DNA of 64,000 bases from DASVUS01 sp036388675. GTDB taxonomy: Bacteria > Armatimonadota > Abditibacteriia > Abditibacteriales > Abditibacteriaceae. Positions 35,053 through 43,793 of this stretch are shown piece after piece. The DNA lies in assembly GCA_036388675.1 (NCBI GenBank), contig DASVRI010000008.1, positions 3,896-67,895 of the forward strand, read 5' to 3'. Under the pieces are notes generated by a model that saw nothing but the letters and a program-made list of their open reading frames with translations, was not told where the DNA came from and did not search any database. The stretch's first letter is position 1, and the number at the start of each line of letters is the position of its first letter. The position numbers and the translations under genes are program-made.

Positions 35053-35400
35053 ATGCCCTACACTTTTGAAGATGCACCCTTAGAAGTCAGTGCTGAACCG
35101 CAGATCAAGGACGGCATTACATGGGTTCCTCTGCGCTCGCTTGCACAGGCTATGGGTGCCAACGTCGATTGGGACCCTGACAACCGCGTTGCCATTCTGT
35201 ATCTTGGTGAACGAATCGCCACCTTTACAATTAACAATGCAACTGCGAATGTGGACGGCCAGGAGATAACGCTGCGGGCAGCACCTTATCTGGACAACGG
35301 TGATACCTGGGTTCCGGCGCGTTTTTTCCAGGACGCTCTGGGGTTCGGCTTACAAGTCGATCGGGAACGAAACTTGGTTCAGTTTTCCAACCCTGCTTAA
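35053..35400 (+). CDS. Stalk / copper amine oxidase N-terminal-domain protein
   Basis: A 115-residue protein made of one stalk domain: WVPLRSLAQAMGANVDWDPD, VAILYLGERIATFTINN and GDTWVPARFFQDALGFGL are characteristic. These beta modules are usually extracellular, yet no signal peptide is visible here. AAGGAG lies upstream of the ATG. It follows the BON lipoprotein by 34 bases and ends at a strong terminator, so the two form a short operon. Confidence 0.85.
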   Translation: MPYTFEDAPLEVSAEPQIKDGITWVPLRSLAQAMGANVDWDPDNRVAILYLGERIATFTINNATANVDGQEITLRAAPYLDNGDTWVPARFFQDALGFGLQVDRERNLVQFSNPA

Positions 35401-35462
35401 ATGCCACATACAGGTCACAATTCGCTGCTGAACGGCGCGTCAAACGTTACGCGAGTACTCGA

Positions 35463-35498
35463 GAAGAGCTTCCACTCTGTGTGGAGGCTCTTCTTTTT
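35463..35498 (+). terminator. Intrinsic terminator after the stalk-domain gene
   Basis: GAAGAGCTTCCAC (35463-35475) pairs with GTGGAGGCTCTTC (35481-35493) with one mismatch, loop TCTGT, then T5. A GAGTACTC copy lies directly before it (35453-35460). Confidence 0.9.
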
Positions 35499-35557
35499 GT
35501 GCCGATAAGATGCTTCTTGCCTGAGGAAGCCATTTCCTTCCGGTATCTATAAGCAGC

Positions 35558-35691
35558 CTCATAAATATCAGTGAGAGCCGTTGTCACGAACCCGGAGCGT
35601 GACAACGGGCTTGTTTCAAGTCACGCAGGCCCGTGGCTCACAGCCCCCCAGCAGACAACCAACACTCCGGGTTCGTGCACATGCTTATGAG
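35558..35691. ncRNA. Candidate structured RNA with two competing foldings
   Basis: Outer arms CTCATAA (35558-35564) and TTATGAG (35685-35691) enclose an 11-bp hairpin (CCGTTGTCACG 35578-35588 with 35598-35608). The loop and 3' side of its left arm, CACGAACCCGGAG (35585-35597), are also perfectly complementary over 13 bases to CTCCGGGTTCGTG (35665-35677). ACGGGC (35605-35610) pairs with GCCCGT (35629-35634). The two large pairings exclude each other, as in riboswitch-like elements. Strand is not certain; plus would make it a leader of the lipoprotein gene. I do not recognise a known class. Confidence 0.4.
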
Positions 35692-35796
35692 ATAACTTCT
35701 AATTGACATGATATGTACTCTGCCGAACTAAACGTCACGCACGGGGCATTCTGTTTGCGCACCCATTGGGCATCCTATTCTCCGTTGGAGGAAGAA

Positions 35797-36237
35797 ATGC
35801 AAGAAGCAGCAACAAAGTCGAAGTGGATGCAGTGTGCAAAGTGGTTCGGAATGGGAGCCATCGTAATTACGTGTGTAGCGGGATGCGGCGGAGGCGACAC
35901 TGGCGGAACCGGCGGAACTGACGACGCAGGCACGGGAACCACAGGTGCTACCGGTGGCACGGGAGGTTCAGGAACTACCGGAACTTCGGGAACCACAGCA
36001 ACAGGTAACACTACAGGTGCAGGCGGTGCCACGGGCGCCGGCACGGGCGCTGGTGGAACGGGCACCGGTAGCGGCACAACAGGTGCCGGTGGCACAATGG
36101 GTGGCGCAGGTGGAACAACCGGCGCTACCGGTGGCACGGCTGGCGGTGCTGGTGGAACTGGTGGCGGTGCTGGTGGCGCTGGTGGCGCAACCGGCGGAGC
36201 GGGCGGAGCAACTGGCGGTGGCGCCGGCAGCCCTTAA
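35797..36237 (+). CDS. Glycine/threonine-rich lipoprotein
   Basis: A 146-residue protein with a lipoprotein signal (WFGMGAIVITCVAGC, lipobox VAGC) followed by about 110 residues composed almost only of Gly, Thr and Ala in GGTGG, GTTGA and GGAGG runs. Such sequences are flexible or silk-like and surface exposed; function unknown. The start is firmly set by GGAGG upstream; a longer frame from 35713 is unlikely. The leader resembles that of the BON lipoprotein at 34539. A perfect 50-bp palindromic terminator follows after eight bases. Confidence 0.8.
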   Translation: MQEAATKSKWMQCAKWFGMGAIVITCVAGCGGGDTGGTGGTDDAGTGTTGATGGTGGSGTTGTSGTTATGNTTGAGGATGAGTGAGGTGTGSGTTGAGGTMGGAGGTTGATGGTAGGAGGTGGGAGGAGGATGGAGGATGGGAGSP

Positions 36238-36245
36238 GTTCCTGC

Positions 36246-36295
36246 AAAGTAAGAAAGGCTCTCAACCGAATTCGGTTGAGAGCCTTTCTTACTTT
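36246..36295. terminator. Perfect 50-bp palindrome, bidirectional terminator
   Basis: 25-base arms without a single mismatch and with no spacer, centred on GAATTC at 36268-36273. Both outer edges are A/T runs (AAAG... and ...CTTT), so each strand has a T stretch after a long stem. It lies between the convergent lipoprotein and oxidoreductase genes, which fits a shared terminator. Confidence 0.85.
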
Positions 36296-36347
36296 TACCG
36301 CGACGTGGCTTCTAATTTCAAGTTTCTTCCCGTTACTTGAGGGCGGC

Positions 36348-37727
36348 TCACAGCTCGCCGTTGTATAAATCCAGTGTGGGTTCGCCGCTGAGCAGCTTGT
36401 ACACATCGCGCACCTGGCGAAATCCATTTTGCATCAGGAAACCGGCGTCGCGGCCATAACTTTTAATTCCCACCACAAAGAAATTTGGCTCACAATGCCG
36501 CAGCAACTCCGGGTCATTTGCAACTGGGTTGTCTGTAACGGGGTTATTTGCAACCGGCTGCAGAGATGTGGATTGCGTGCTGGTGTGTTCTGCGGCCTGG
36601 GATTCCCGCTCTGCGTTCTGCGGGCGCTTCTCCGCGTAGCCGGTGGACAGCCCGATACCAAGACGACGATTTTCGCGCACCACGTTTTGGGCCTGGCGCA
36701 ATACACCCTCCGTGGCGTGATGAATATCGACCTGCAATTCACGCCACAAAGCGAAATCCGGTCGAAAGCCGGTGTGAGCTGCAATGTTGTCACACGGGAT
36801 GGTTTCCTGCCTGACTGAGTACTCGCCTGTCCCGTCTTTCGGCGCAGCGATGTTCAATTGCACCTGAAAACTTTTGCCGTCGTGGGCGATCTTGTCTATG
36901 ACGGTGCGCGGATGGAACTCCACAGCCGGATGGCGGCTCAGTTCGTTGGCGCGCCGGTGCAATGCGTCGCGGTGCGGTGACGAGTCGTTCGGGTCGAGCG
37001 TGTAGGGAAATCCATGCGCAGGAACGTCGCGGCGCACCACCCACGTCACACGCGTCTGCGGAGCCTCCTCCAGAAGGTCGCAAATCGAGCGCAGCGTGGA
37101 TGCCGCCGAATGCCCGCTACCCACGATAAGCGTATGACGATTGGCAAAGCGACTGCGGTCGCGTCCGCTCACATCAGGAAGATGATAGTCAATCAGCCGG
37201 GCGCAGGCCAACTCGCCGGCACACGGCGCACCACCGTTGCCGGCATAGTTTGGCGTGGCATACACACCCGTAGCGTCGATGACCGCATCGGCATGAACCG
37301 TTTTCTCACCGAAGGCACCGCGCAACAGCAGTCGAAACGGCGCCTGGCCTCGACGCGGATCATCAAGGAAATCGCTTTTGAGTACTCGTTCGCGCGTAAC
37401 GGCCACGACCTGAGTTTGCGGGTGAACGCGGCCTTGAAGCGGCGCCAGAGACGTGAGACGCACTACATAATCGGCCAGTTCGCCACCACGGGAAGTGAGT
37501 TCGGCGGGCGGCAGTGTTTCGCCGCGCTCCTGGAGAAAACGGCACGCCAGCGGACTCCGATTGCGACCCCATTCGGTGAACAGGCCGATGTACTCCCACT
37601 GACGCACGTTTTCTGCAATGCGCCCCTGCTCGTAAAGGTGAACATCGAAGCCGGCACAGGCGCCATATAAAGCGGCCTCGACGCCGATGGGCCCGCCACC
37701 GATAACAGCTATACGTTGTGGTTTCAT
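36348..37727 (-). CDS. FAD-dependent pyridine-nucleotide oxidoreductase
   Basis: A 459-residue flavoprotein. It begins with a dinucleotide-binding fold (IAVIGGGPIGVEAALYGA), has the linker DAVIDATGVYATPNY, and a second nucleotide site (HTLIVGSGHSAAS), the pattern of flavin monooxygenase/thioredoxin-reductase-like proteins. No redox Cys pair is seen. The region around residues 385-425 (TSTQSTSLQPVANNPVTDNP) is low-complexity with repeated VANNP/VTDNP units. The substrate is unknown. GAGTACTC copies read Glu-Tyr-Ser (36817) and Arg-Val-Leu (37380). Confidence 0.85.
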   Translation of the reverse strand: MKPQRIAVIGGGPIGVEAALYGACAGFDVHLYEQGRIAENVRQWEYIGLFTEWGRNRSPLACRFLQERGETLPPAELTSRGGELADYVVRLTSLAPLQGRVHPQTQVVAVTRERVLKSDFLDDPRRGQAPFRLLLRGAFGEKTVHADAVIDATGVYATPNYAGNGGAPCAGELACARLIDYHLPDVSGRDRSRFANRHTLIVGSGHSAASTLRSICDLLEEAPQTRVTWVVRRDVPAHGFPYTLDPNDSSPHRDALHRRANELSRHPAVEFHPRTVIDKIAHDGKSFQVQLNIAAPKDGTGEYSVRQETIPCDNIAAHTGFRPDFALWRELQVDIHHATEGVLRQAQNVVRENRRLGIGLSTGYAEKRPQNAERESQAAEHTSTQSTSLQPVANNPVTDNPVANDPELLRHCEPNFFVVGIKSYGRDAGFLMQNGFRQVRDVYKLLSGEPTLDLYNGEL

Positions 37728-37746
37728 CCAGGTCGGCGCGGGAAGT

Positions 37747-38505
37747 CTAGGCCGACACCGAGCCTCTTTTCATCAACTTCTCAACGCGCGCGAGATTGTT
37801 GCGGTTTACGGAAATGTTAGGATAGTCGCGCACCAGAGCACGCCAGGTAGCCAGCGAAGTTTGCAGGTCACCGGCGCCTTCGGCAGCGTGCGCCAGGCGG
37901 CGGCGCAGCATTTGTGTATTAGCGCCGCGCGGCGAGTACTGAATAGCACGCGCATAAGCCACTTGAGCGTCGCGATGGCGCTTCAGAAATGTTCCGTAAT
38001 GGTTGCCAACGGCTTCCCACATATCAGCGTTTTTAGGATTGGCTTTGATGCCGCGCTGCAAAAAGGCGAGCGCGTCGTTGCCCTTGCCCATGCTCCACAA
38101 CAGCCATGCGCCGTTGCTGTAGGCTTCGGTGTCGGTTGGATCAATCGCGACAATTTTACGGTGAAAGCTCACGGCAAGCGGATAATTGCCGTCGTGAAAT
38201 GCCTTGTCCGATTGCTTCCACAGCGAATCCAGTTTCTCCTCGCGCAGTTGGGCTGGAGTTTTCTTCTTTGGCGCGGCTTTGCCCGACTTCGACGCACCCG
38301 ACTTCCCTGGTGCCGCTTTCGCTGCAACCGTCGTGAGTGCAACCTTGCCGGACGAAGCAACCTTCGTCTCGTGCAATTGACAGCAGGCCGGCTTTGTCGA
38401 GGACGATGTCGTGGATGACGCTGTAGTCGAGTGAGCCCACGAGGGCGCCGCTACCGAGATGGTGGCAAAGCCGCACAGCGCAGCAGCAATAATTGATTTT
38501 TTCAT
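37747..38505 (-). CDS. Exported tetratricopeptide-repeat protein
   Basis: A 252-residue protein with a signal peptide (IIAAALCGFATISVAAPSWA), a Ser/Thr/Lys-rich linker of about 70 residues and four TPR-like units (AVSFHRKIVAIDPTDTEAYS, ALAFLQRGIKANPKNADMWE, AQVAYARAIQYSPRGANTQM). It is probably a periplasmic scaffold. The ribosome-binding site AAAGGAG is partly formed by the GAGTACTC copy at 38508-38515, two bases before the ATG. Confidence 0.85.
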   Translation of the reverse strand: MKKSIIAAALCGFATISVAAPSWAHSTTASSTTSSSTKPACCQLHETKVASSGKVALTTVAAKAAPGKSGASKSGKAAPKKKTPAQLREEKLDSLWKQSDKAFHDGNYPLAVSFHRKIVAIDPTDTEAYSNGAWLLWSMGKGNDALAFLQRGIKANPKNADMWEAVGNHYGTFLKRHRDAQVAYARAIQYSPRGANTQMLRRRLAHAAEGAGDLQTSLATWRALVRDYPNISVNRNNLARVEKLMKRGSVSA

Positions 38506-38567
38506 TTGAGTACTCCTTTGGTATCACTCAACTGGTTTTTGTGGCTCCGCCGGCACCAGCCCCGAGG

Positions 38568-39350
38568 TCAAGAAAAAATGCGCCGCAACAAGGCCAGGCT
38601 CTGGCGCACGCCGTCGCTATCGTCGCCGTGGCCTTCGAATTCGATGGCGAGACGCCCGTCAAAAGCGGCGCGTTCGAAGATGTTCTTGATGCGCCCAAGG
38701 TCCATCTGCGGGTCGTGGCCGTGCTCGTCGAATTCCCAGAACTTGGCGTGACAGGCTGCCGCATAAGGCACAACTTTTTCCAGCGCTTCGTAGCGAATCT
38801 CGGGCGCGAAGTTGCCGAAGTCGGGCAGCGTGCGACAAAACGGCGAAGCCACGCGCTCCATCACAGCAACGATGGGGTCCGGCGTCTTGCTCAACCCACC
38901 GTGGTTTTCGATACAGACCACGACGCCAAGTTGCGCGCCCTGCTCCGCCAGTTGCCGGAACGAATCGGCGCAACGCTCGATTTCGGCTTCGTCCGGTTGC
39001 ACATTGCCGCCCGTATTGAAACGCGCGTATGTGAGGCCCAGATGCTTGCTGGTGCCTAACCATTCGCCGCAGGATTCAATGTTCTTCCGGCGCTCGGCGT
39101 CATCTTCCGCGCACAGGTTGCCGGTGCCATCCACGGCTATGCCCCACAACGCGACATTCGCTTGCTCTGCATTGCGTTTGAGTTCATCCAGATAGGCGGC
39201 GTCGTGGCCGGCAAAAAACGGCGAGTTCAATTCGACAGCTTCAAAGCCCCACTCGTCGCGTGCCGTGCGTGGATAATCGAGTATCTTGAGCGGGTTGTCT
39301 TCGCGCCGGAAACGGCGATTGATGCTCCATCCGGCCAGTCCAAAATGCAT
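38568..39350 (-). CDS. Sugar phosphate isomerase/epimerase-like TIM-barrel protein
   Basis: A 260-residue AP-endonuclease-2/xylose-isomerase-like barrel. Metal-ligand patterns include Glu in GFEAVELNSPF, Glu/His in VVCIENHGGLS, Asp in LPDFGNF and His/Asp near EFDEHGHDPQMD, with Glu in LAIEFEGHGDD. Members isomerise sugars or inositol derivatives; the substrate is unknown. The start at 39350 follows GGAG supplied by a GAGTACTC copy (39355-39362) nine bases away. Confidence 0.85.
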   Translation of the reverse strand: MHFGLAGWSINRRFRREDNPLKILDYPRTARDEWGFEAVELNSPFFAGHDAAYLDELKRNAEQANVALWGIAVDGTGNLCAEDDAERRKNIESCGEWLGTSKHLGLTYARFNTGGNVQPDEAEIERCADSFRQLAEQGAQLGVVVCIENHGGLSKTPDPIVAVMERVASPFCRTLPDFGNFAPEIRYEALEKVVPYAAACHAKFWEFDEHGHDPQMDLGRIKNIFERAAFDGRLAIEFEGHGDDSDGVRQSLALLRRIFS

Positions 39351-39430
39351 GAGCGAGTACTCCGAGTAGGTTAAAGATTGCGCGACCACGCCAACAGTTG
39401 CTCTGCGGAACGAACGGCAGCGCATTGGCG

Positions 39431-40549
39431 CTAAAGGTTGCGCGTTTCCGCGACAGTATACGTCGTCTTGCCTTGCGATTCGTGATAGGTGCGAATGCTC
39501 ACTTCAGCAAGCAGCCCCAGCATGATGAATTGCGTGGCCATCAGGAACATCAAAATGCCGACGTAAAACAGCGGATTGCGATTGACGTTGATGTGCCCGC
39601 TGAACTTCTGCACCGCGACAAGCAGCCAGAAAAACAGGCCCGCGACAAAAGTCCACAAACCGGCGCCACCAAAAAAGTAAATCGGCTTGGAGCCGTAGCC
39701 GCCGAGGAACTTTACCACCAGCAAATCGAGCAGCACGCGGAATACACGACCGATGCCATATTTGCTTTTGCCGGCGATGCGCGGGTGGTGGTTGACCGGA
39801 ATTTCGGTCACGCGTGCGCCGACCATGGCGGCATAGGCCGGAATAAAGCGATGCATTTCGCCATAGAGCGCTACATCTTTCATGATGTCGGCGCGATAGG
39901 CTTTCAGCGAGCAGCCATAATCGTGTAATGCCACGCCAGTGACGTTGGAGATCAACTTGTTCGCGATGCGGCTTGGAATGCGGCGGATGGCGTTATCTTT
40001 GCGGTTCTTGCGCCATCCCGAAACGACATCGAAGCCTTCGTCCATTTTGGCCAGCAGGTTGGGGATGTCGGCAGGATCATTCTGCAAATCGGCATCAATG
40101 GGAATGATGACGCGGCCTTTCGAGTACTCCATGCCGGCGGCCATCGCTGCGGTCTGGCCGAAGTTGCGCCGAAATCGGATAAGCCTCACATGAGCATCGC
40201 GCTGTGCAATTTCATCGAGCAAAGCGAATGAGCGGTCGCGGCTGCCGTCATCAACGTAGATGATTTCGTAGGCAAGGTTTAAAGCACGCAGCGACGCATC
40301 AAGCTTCTCGTGCAAAGGCAGCACGTTTTCGTCTTCATTATAAACCGGCACCACAACCGAAATCTCAGGAGACACCCTGTTGGGCGCTGGTTCGGCAGGG
40401 GAAGTCGTGGCTTGCGCAGGCACAGCCAATGCTGCGGCATTGGCCGCTCCGGCAGTTGCCGCTCCGTCACGAGTCGCCGTTGCGTCAGCCGTCGCCACTC
40501 CGTCTGTCCGAGTACTCGATTCGAGAGTTGTCGCCGCAGTGGGATTCAT
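39431..40549 (-). CDS. Family 2 glycosyltransferase with C-terminal membrane helices (GtrB/DPM-like)
   Basis: A 372-residue enzyme. A low-complexity Ala/Thr/Pro N-terminus of about 65 residues is followed by the GT-A fold: VVVPVYNEDENVLPL, IIYVDDGSRDRS, the DxD-type IPIDADLQNDP and the RxxRW-like IRRIPSRIANKL region. Two membrane helices end the protein (GAGLWTFVAGLFFWLLVA, ILMFLMATQFIMLGLLAEV). The family transfers a sugar to polyprenyl phosphate at the inner membrane. Two GAGTACTC copies lie inside, one in the first 15 codons (SSTR). Confidence 0.92.
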   Translation of the reverse strand: MNPTAATTLESSTRTDGVATADATATRDGAATAGAANAAALAVPAQATTSPAEPAPNRVSPEISVVVPVYNEDENVLPLHEKLDASLRALNLAYEIIYVDDGSRDRSFALLDEIAQRDAHVRLIRFRRNFGQTAAMAAGMEYSKGRVIIPIDADLQNDPADIPNLLAKMDEGFDVVSGWRKNRKDNAIRRIPSRIANKLISNVTGVALHDYGCSLKAYRADIMKDVALYGEMHRFIPAYAAMVGARVTEIPVNHHPRIAGKSKYGIGRVFRVLLDLLVVKFLGGYGSKPIYFFGGAGLWTFVAGLFFWLLVAVQKFSGHINVNRNPLFYVGILMFLMATQFIMLGLLAEVSIRTYHESQGKTTYTVAETRNL

Positions 40550-40644
40550 AGCGCAAAGTATAGAGGATTCATCTCCAACTTCAAAAGCCTTATGTCACGG
40601 TTCGCACAGTGTTGTTTGGTGCATGGTGCAACAGCCGCTCCATT

Positions 40645-41832
40645 TTACCGGCTCACGACCGGCTTTTGAGTACTCGCTTCGGCGTCGCGCGTTTGTTTTA
40701 GAACCTCGCGTGTCGCTTCGGCAGTGGTTTCTTTTTCACTTTCCGGTGAAGTGGTGGCGATAGGCGCCGTCAGTTGCGGGAATAAATAGATCAGCACCAC
40801 GCGAACGCTGGCAAAAAGCGGAATGGCGAGAATCATCCCAAAAATACCGCCGAGCTGCGCACCCGAGAGCAGAGCAAAGATCACCATCAACGGATGCAGG
40901 CCCACGCCTTTTCCCAGCACACGCGGCGCTACGCCGTAGTCGACGATAAGGTTGAAACTGACACAGCAACACACAGCAATCACAGCGCAGGGCACCGGCG
41001 CACTGGAAGTAAAGTAGCCCGTTAGCGCGGCAGCCGTAGCAATGGTGGCCATGCCCACATAAGGCACGATGTAGATAATACCGGCCATAAGTCCCAGCAC
41101 CAGCGCGTATCCCATGCCGTACATCATTTGCAACACATAAAACGCAATCGTACACAGCAACCCGAAAAGGCCGCACACCACCATCTGGCCGCGCACGTAG
41201 CGTCCCAGCATTTCGTTTATGCTCTGGCCGATTTCGGTCACGTCGCGGCGATACATCGGCGGCACCAGCATCAGGACTCGCGCGCGTAACGGGTTCATCT
41301 CCATCATCAACCACAAAGTGATAATCGGCAGCACAACCAGCGCCACAAAGATCGTACCCAACGAGGAAACGATGATGGTCGGCGCTCCGCGCACATTGTC
41401 CCACACTCGGGGAAACAGCATCGCCTGCGGGTTATCGAGAACCTGCTGCAACGATTGCTTCACGCCCGCCGGCAGCCGCACGTGTTCGAGCCTGGTGCGA
41501 AGCACTTCGAGGTATCCGGTGGCTCTGAGTTGATAAACATCAGCGTTCGCTGATAGCGCCTGCACTTGTTGCCATGCCGCAGCCAGCAACGCGACGGCAC
41601 ACATCATCAACAAAATGAAGACTAGAAAAACGAACCCTACTGCCGCGCGACGTGAGTAGCCACGCCGTTCCAGACGCTGCAATGCAGGCTCCAGCGCATA
41701 CGCCAGCAGACCACCCACCATGAACACGGGCAGCGCGCCGCGCACGAGGTATATCATGTAAGCGCCACTGAGAAAAATCAGGGCATAGCCGACGTAGCGT
41801 AAGACCACCCAATCCAGCGATTTGTTATTCAT
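40645..41832 (-). CDS. AI-2E family (PerM) transporter
   Basis: A 395-residue integral membrane protein with about eight helices and the long hydrophilic region between helices 3 and 4 typical of AI-2 exporter/PerM proteins (QALSANADVYQLRATGYLEV). Conserved C-terminal segments include GLMAGIIYIVPYVGMA, PRVLGKGVGLHPLMVI and GIFGMILAIPLFAS. Substrates range from signalling molecules to Na+/H+ exchange, so no substrate is given. The last residues contain a GAGTACTC-coded Ser-Thr. Confidence 0.9.
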   Translation of the reverse strand: MNNKSLDWVVLRYVGYALIFLSGAYMIYLVRGALPVFMVGGLLAYALEPALQRLERRGYSRRAAVGFVFLVFILLMMCAVALLAAAWQQVQALSANADVYQLRATGYLEVLRTRLEHVRLPAGVKQSLQQVLDNPQAMLFPRVWDNVRGAPTIIVSSLGTIFVALVVLPIITLWLMMEMNPLRARVLMLVPPMYRRDVTEIGQSINEMLGRYVRGQMVVCGLFGLLCTIAFYVLQMMYGMGYALVLGLMAGIIYIVPYVGMATIATAAALTGYFTSSAPVPCAVIAVCCCVSFNLIVDYGVAPRVLGKGVGLHPLMVIFALLSGAQLGGIFGMILAIPLFASVRVVLIYLFPQLTAPIATTSPESEKETTAEATREVLKQTRDAEASTQKPVVSR

Positions 41833-41961
41833 TTCAGTGCCGCTAACTCACCTGAAGACAGCCAGTGACTCGCACCAGTGCTTGCACTCGCCTCAAACTT
41901 AGATTTCGCAACGACAATCCCGTCACCCGAGTACTGGTGACCTGGCCCGTGGCCTGCCGCA

Positions 41962-42918
41962 TCAGGAAAAGAGCGTGCTGATACTTTGTCCGGTATGAAT
42001 TGATTTGATGGCTTCGCCAAAAAGCGGCGCGACGGACAAAACCCGCAGGCGGTCGAACTGCTTATATGACGGCACCGGAACGGTGTTGGCAACCACCACT
42101 TGTTTCAAATCGCTGTTGCTCAGTCGCTCGATGGCCGGGCCGCACAACACACCATGCGTGGCGGCGGCACTGATGTCGCGCGCACCGTGGTCGCGTAGCA
42201 CATGGGCAGTTTGAATCGTGGTCGAAGCCGCCGCAATTTCGTCATCCACAATCAGGCAGTTCTTACCGGATACATCGCCCACAACAGCCGTCGCTTCCAC
42301 TTCCGTGTCGGTTTTGCGACGCTTATCGACAAATGCAATAGGCAGTTTGAGGCGCTGCGCAAATTCACCGGCGCGCTTGGCGTGTCCCGCATCCGGCGCG
42401 ACCACAACCATGTTGCTTGTGTCGTGATTCTTGAAGTAATCGACGATGATCGGTGTCGCGTTCAGGTGATCGGTCGGCACGCTGAAGAAGCCGTGCACCT
42501 GTTCGGAGTGCAGCGTCATGGTGAGTACTCGATTGGCACCCGCCGTCACCAGCAAGTCGGCCATTAAGCGACCCGCGATGGAAATGCGTGGCGCGTCTTT
42601 CTTATCGCTGCGCGCATACGAATAGTACGGCACAACAGCGGTAATGCGACGCGCGGACGCACTACGTAGCGCGTCCATCATGACGAGCATCTCGGCGATG
42701 TTTTCATGCACCGGAGAAGCAAACGGCTGCACGACATAACAATCGGCTTCACGCACGTTTTCCTGAACCTGCACGTAGATGTTTTCGTTCGAAAAGCGCC
42801 GAATGCTAACCTGGCCCAGAGGCTCACCCAGAAAATCGCAAATCTCGGTTGCCAGGCCCGGATTAGCATTGCCACTAAATATCTTCAAACCCCAGTTGCG
42901 CGGTGTTGGAACAGTCAT
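41962..42918 (-). CDS. prs: Ribose-phosphate pyrophosphokinase
   Basis: Makes PRPP from ribose 5-phosphate and ATP, the shared precursor of nucleotides, His and Trp. The 318-residue protein carries KIFSGNANPGLA, the ATP-site PYYSYARSDKKD, LHSEQVHGFF, and the PRPP loop CLIVDDEIAAASTT. Length is normal. I chose the ATG at 42918 (MTVPTPRNWGLKIF); two upstream in-frame ATGs overlap the previous gene. It follows the FG-GAP-like gene by 11 bases. Its product feeds the PyrR and pyr pathway encoded at 13.6-20.4 kb. Confidence 0.96.
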   Translation of the reverse strand: MTVPTPRNWGLKIFSGNANPGLATEICDFLGEPLGQVSIRRFSNENIYVQVQENVREADCYVVQPFASPVHENIAEMLVMMDALRSASARRITAVVPYYSYARSDKKDAPRISIAGRLMADLLVTAGANRVLTMTLHSEQVHGFFSVPTDHLNATPIIVDYFKNHDTSNMVVVAPDAGHAKRAGEFAQRLKLPIAFVDKRRKTDTEVEATAVVGDVSGKNCLIVDDEIAAASTTIQTAHVLRDHGARDISAAATHGVLCGPAIERLSNSDLKQVVVANTVPVPSYKQFDRLRVLSVAPLFGEAIKSIHTGQSISTLFS

Positions 42919-42929
42919 ATTACGTTTGC

Positions 42930-43793
42930 CTATACTCCCCATCCAGCCGCCAACACACGTCGCGCCGTGCGGCCATCGAACTTGTAGATTTCCAGGCTCT
43001 CGCCCTCGTAGTAGCCCGACCACAGCGCAATTTCCAGCGCACCGTCGCCGTCGATATCGTAGCAGCCCACAACAGCGTAACGCTGCGACGCCGTAAAGGG
43101 CTGCGCCGTGCGGTAAACATCGTTTTGCAGCGGAATGTTCTTCACTTTACCATCCGCCACACAACGCAAAACCACCAGAGCATAATCGTTCTTTGCCGCA
43201 TTTGACGTGCGGCCCAGGGCATCGCGAGAGTGCGCACAGAGCAGGACTTCCCTCGTGCCATCGCCGTTAAGATCAACGCGCAAATGCTGCGTTAAACGCC
43301 CGCGCGCTGCTCGGACACCTTGCGCACGCACCATGGCGGCCACAACATTCTCATACGTCGGATTAAGTAAAGCCTGCGCACGCGGCACGACGGGCGACAC
43401 ATTGTGAACTCCCGAAATTGCCAGCAACGGCGTTTCACCTGCGAAGTGACGGCTTCCTTTTGCCAGCCAGCCGCCAACTTCCTCACCGGACTCGACCGCG
43501 CCCAGTGTTGTGCTGCCGACCTGTCGCTGCAAGTTGAACACCTTCATATTCTGGCCGCGCCTGAACAGGCTTCGCGCCTGGTTGTCGTTGCGCCAGCCGC
43601 GCTGCGGGTCGAACGTACCTAAAACCCACACGATGTTGTCCCGAGCCAGCCCCACCAGGGTTGGCTGACGCATGACACGCGCACCACTGCCCTGCCCCAC
43701 AGCATGATGAGCCGAAATCAACGCCGGCAGCAGCAGCATTGCCGCAACGAGTACTCGGTTGCGCACGCTGCGCTGTAAAGACTGAGTACTCAT
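42930..43793 (-). CDS. Exported protein with FG-GAP/VCBS-like calcium loops
   Basis: A 287-residue protein with a signal peptide (VLVAAMLLLPALISAHHAVG) and two calcium-loop motifs (DLNGDGTREVLL, DIDGDGALEIAL) of the kind found in beta-propeller blades. The middle is unassigned. The start ATG is part of ATGAGTACTC (43784-43793) and overlaps the aldo/keto reductase stop by four bases, so translation is coupled. A second copy lies 30 bases into the gene. Confidence 0.75.
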   Translation of the reverse strand: MSTQSLQRSVRNRVLVAAMLLLPALISAHHAVGQGSGARVMRQPTLVGLARDNIVWVLGTFDPQRGWRNDNQARSLFRRGQNMKVFNLQRQVGSTTLGAVESGEEVGGWLAKGSRHFAGETPLLAISGVHNVSPVVPRAQALLNPTYENVVAAMVRAQGVRAARGRLTQHLRVDLNGDGTREVLLCAHSRDALGRTSNAAKNDYALVVLRCVADGKVKNIPLQNDVYRTAQPFTASQRYAVVGCYDIDGDGALEIALWSGYYEGESLEIYKFDGRTARRVLAAGWGV

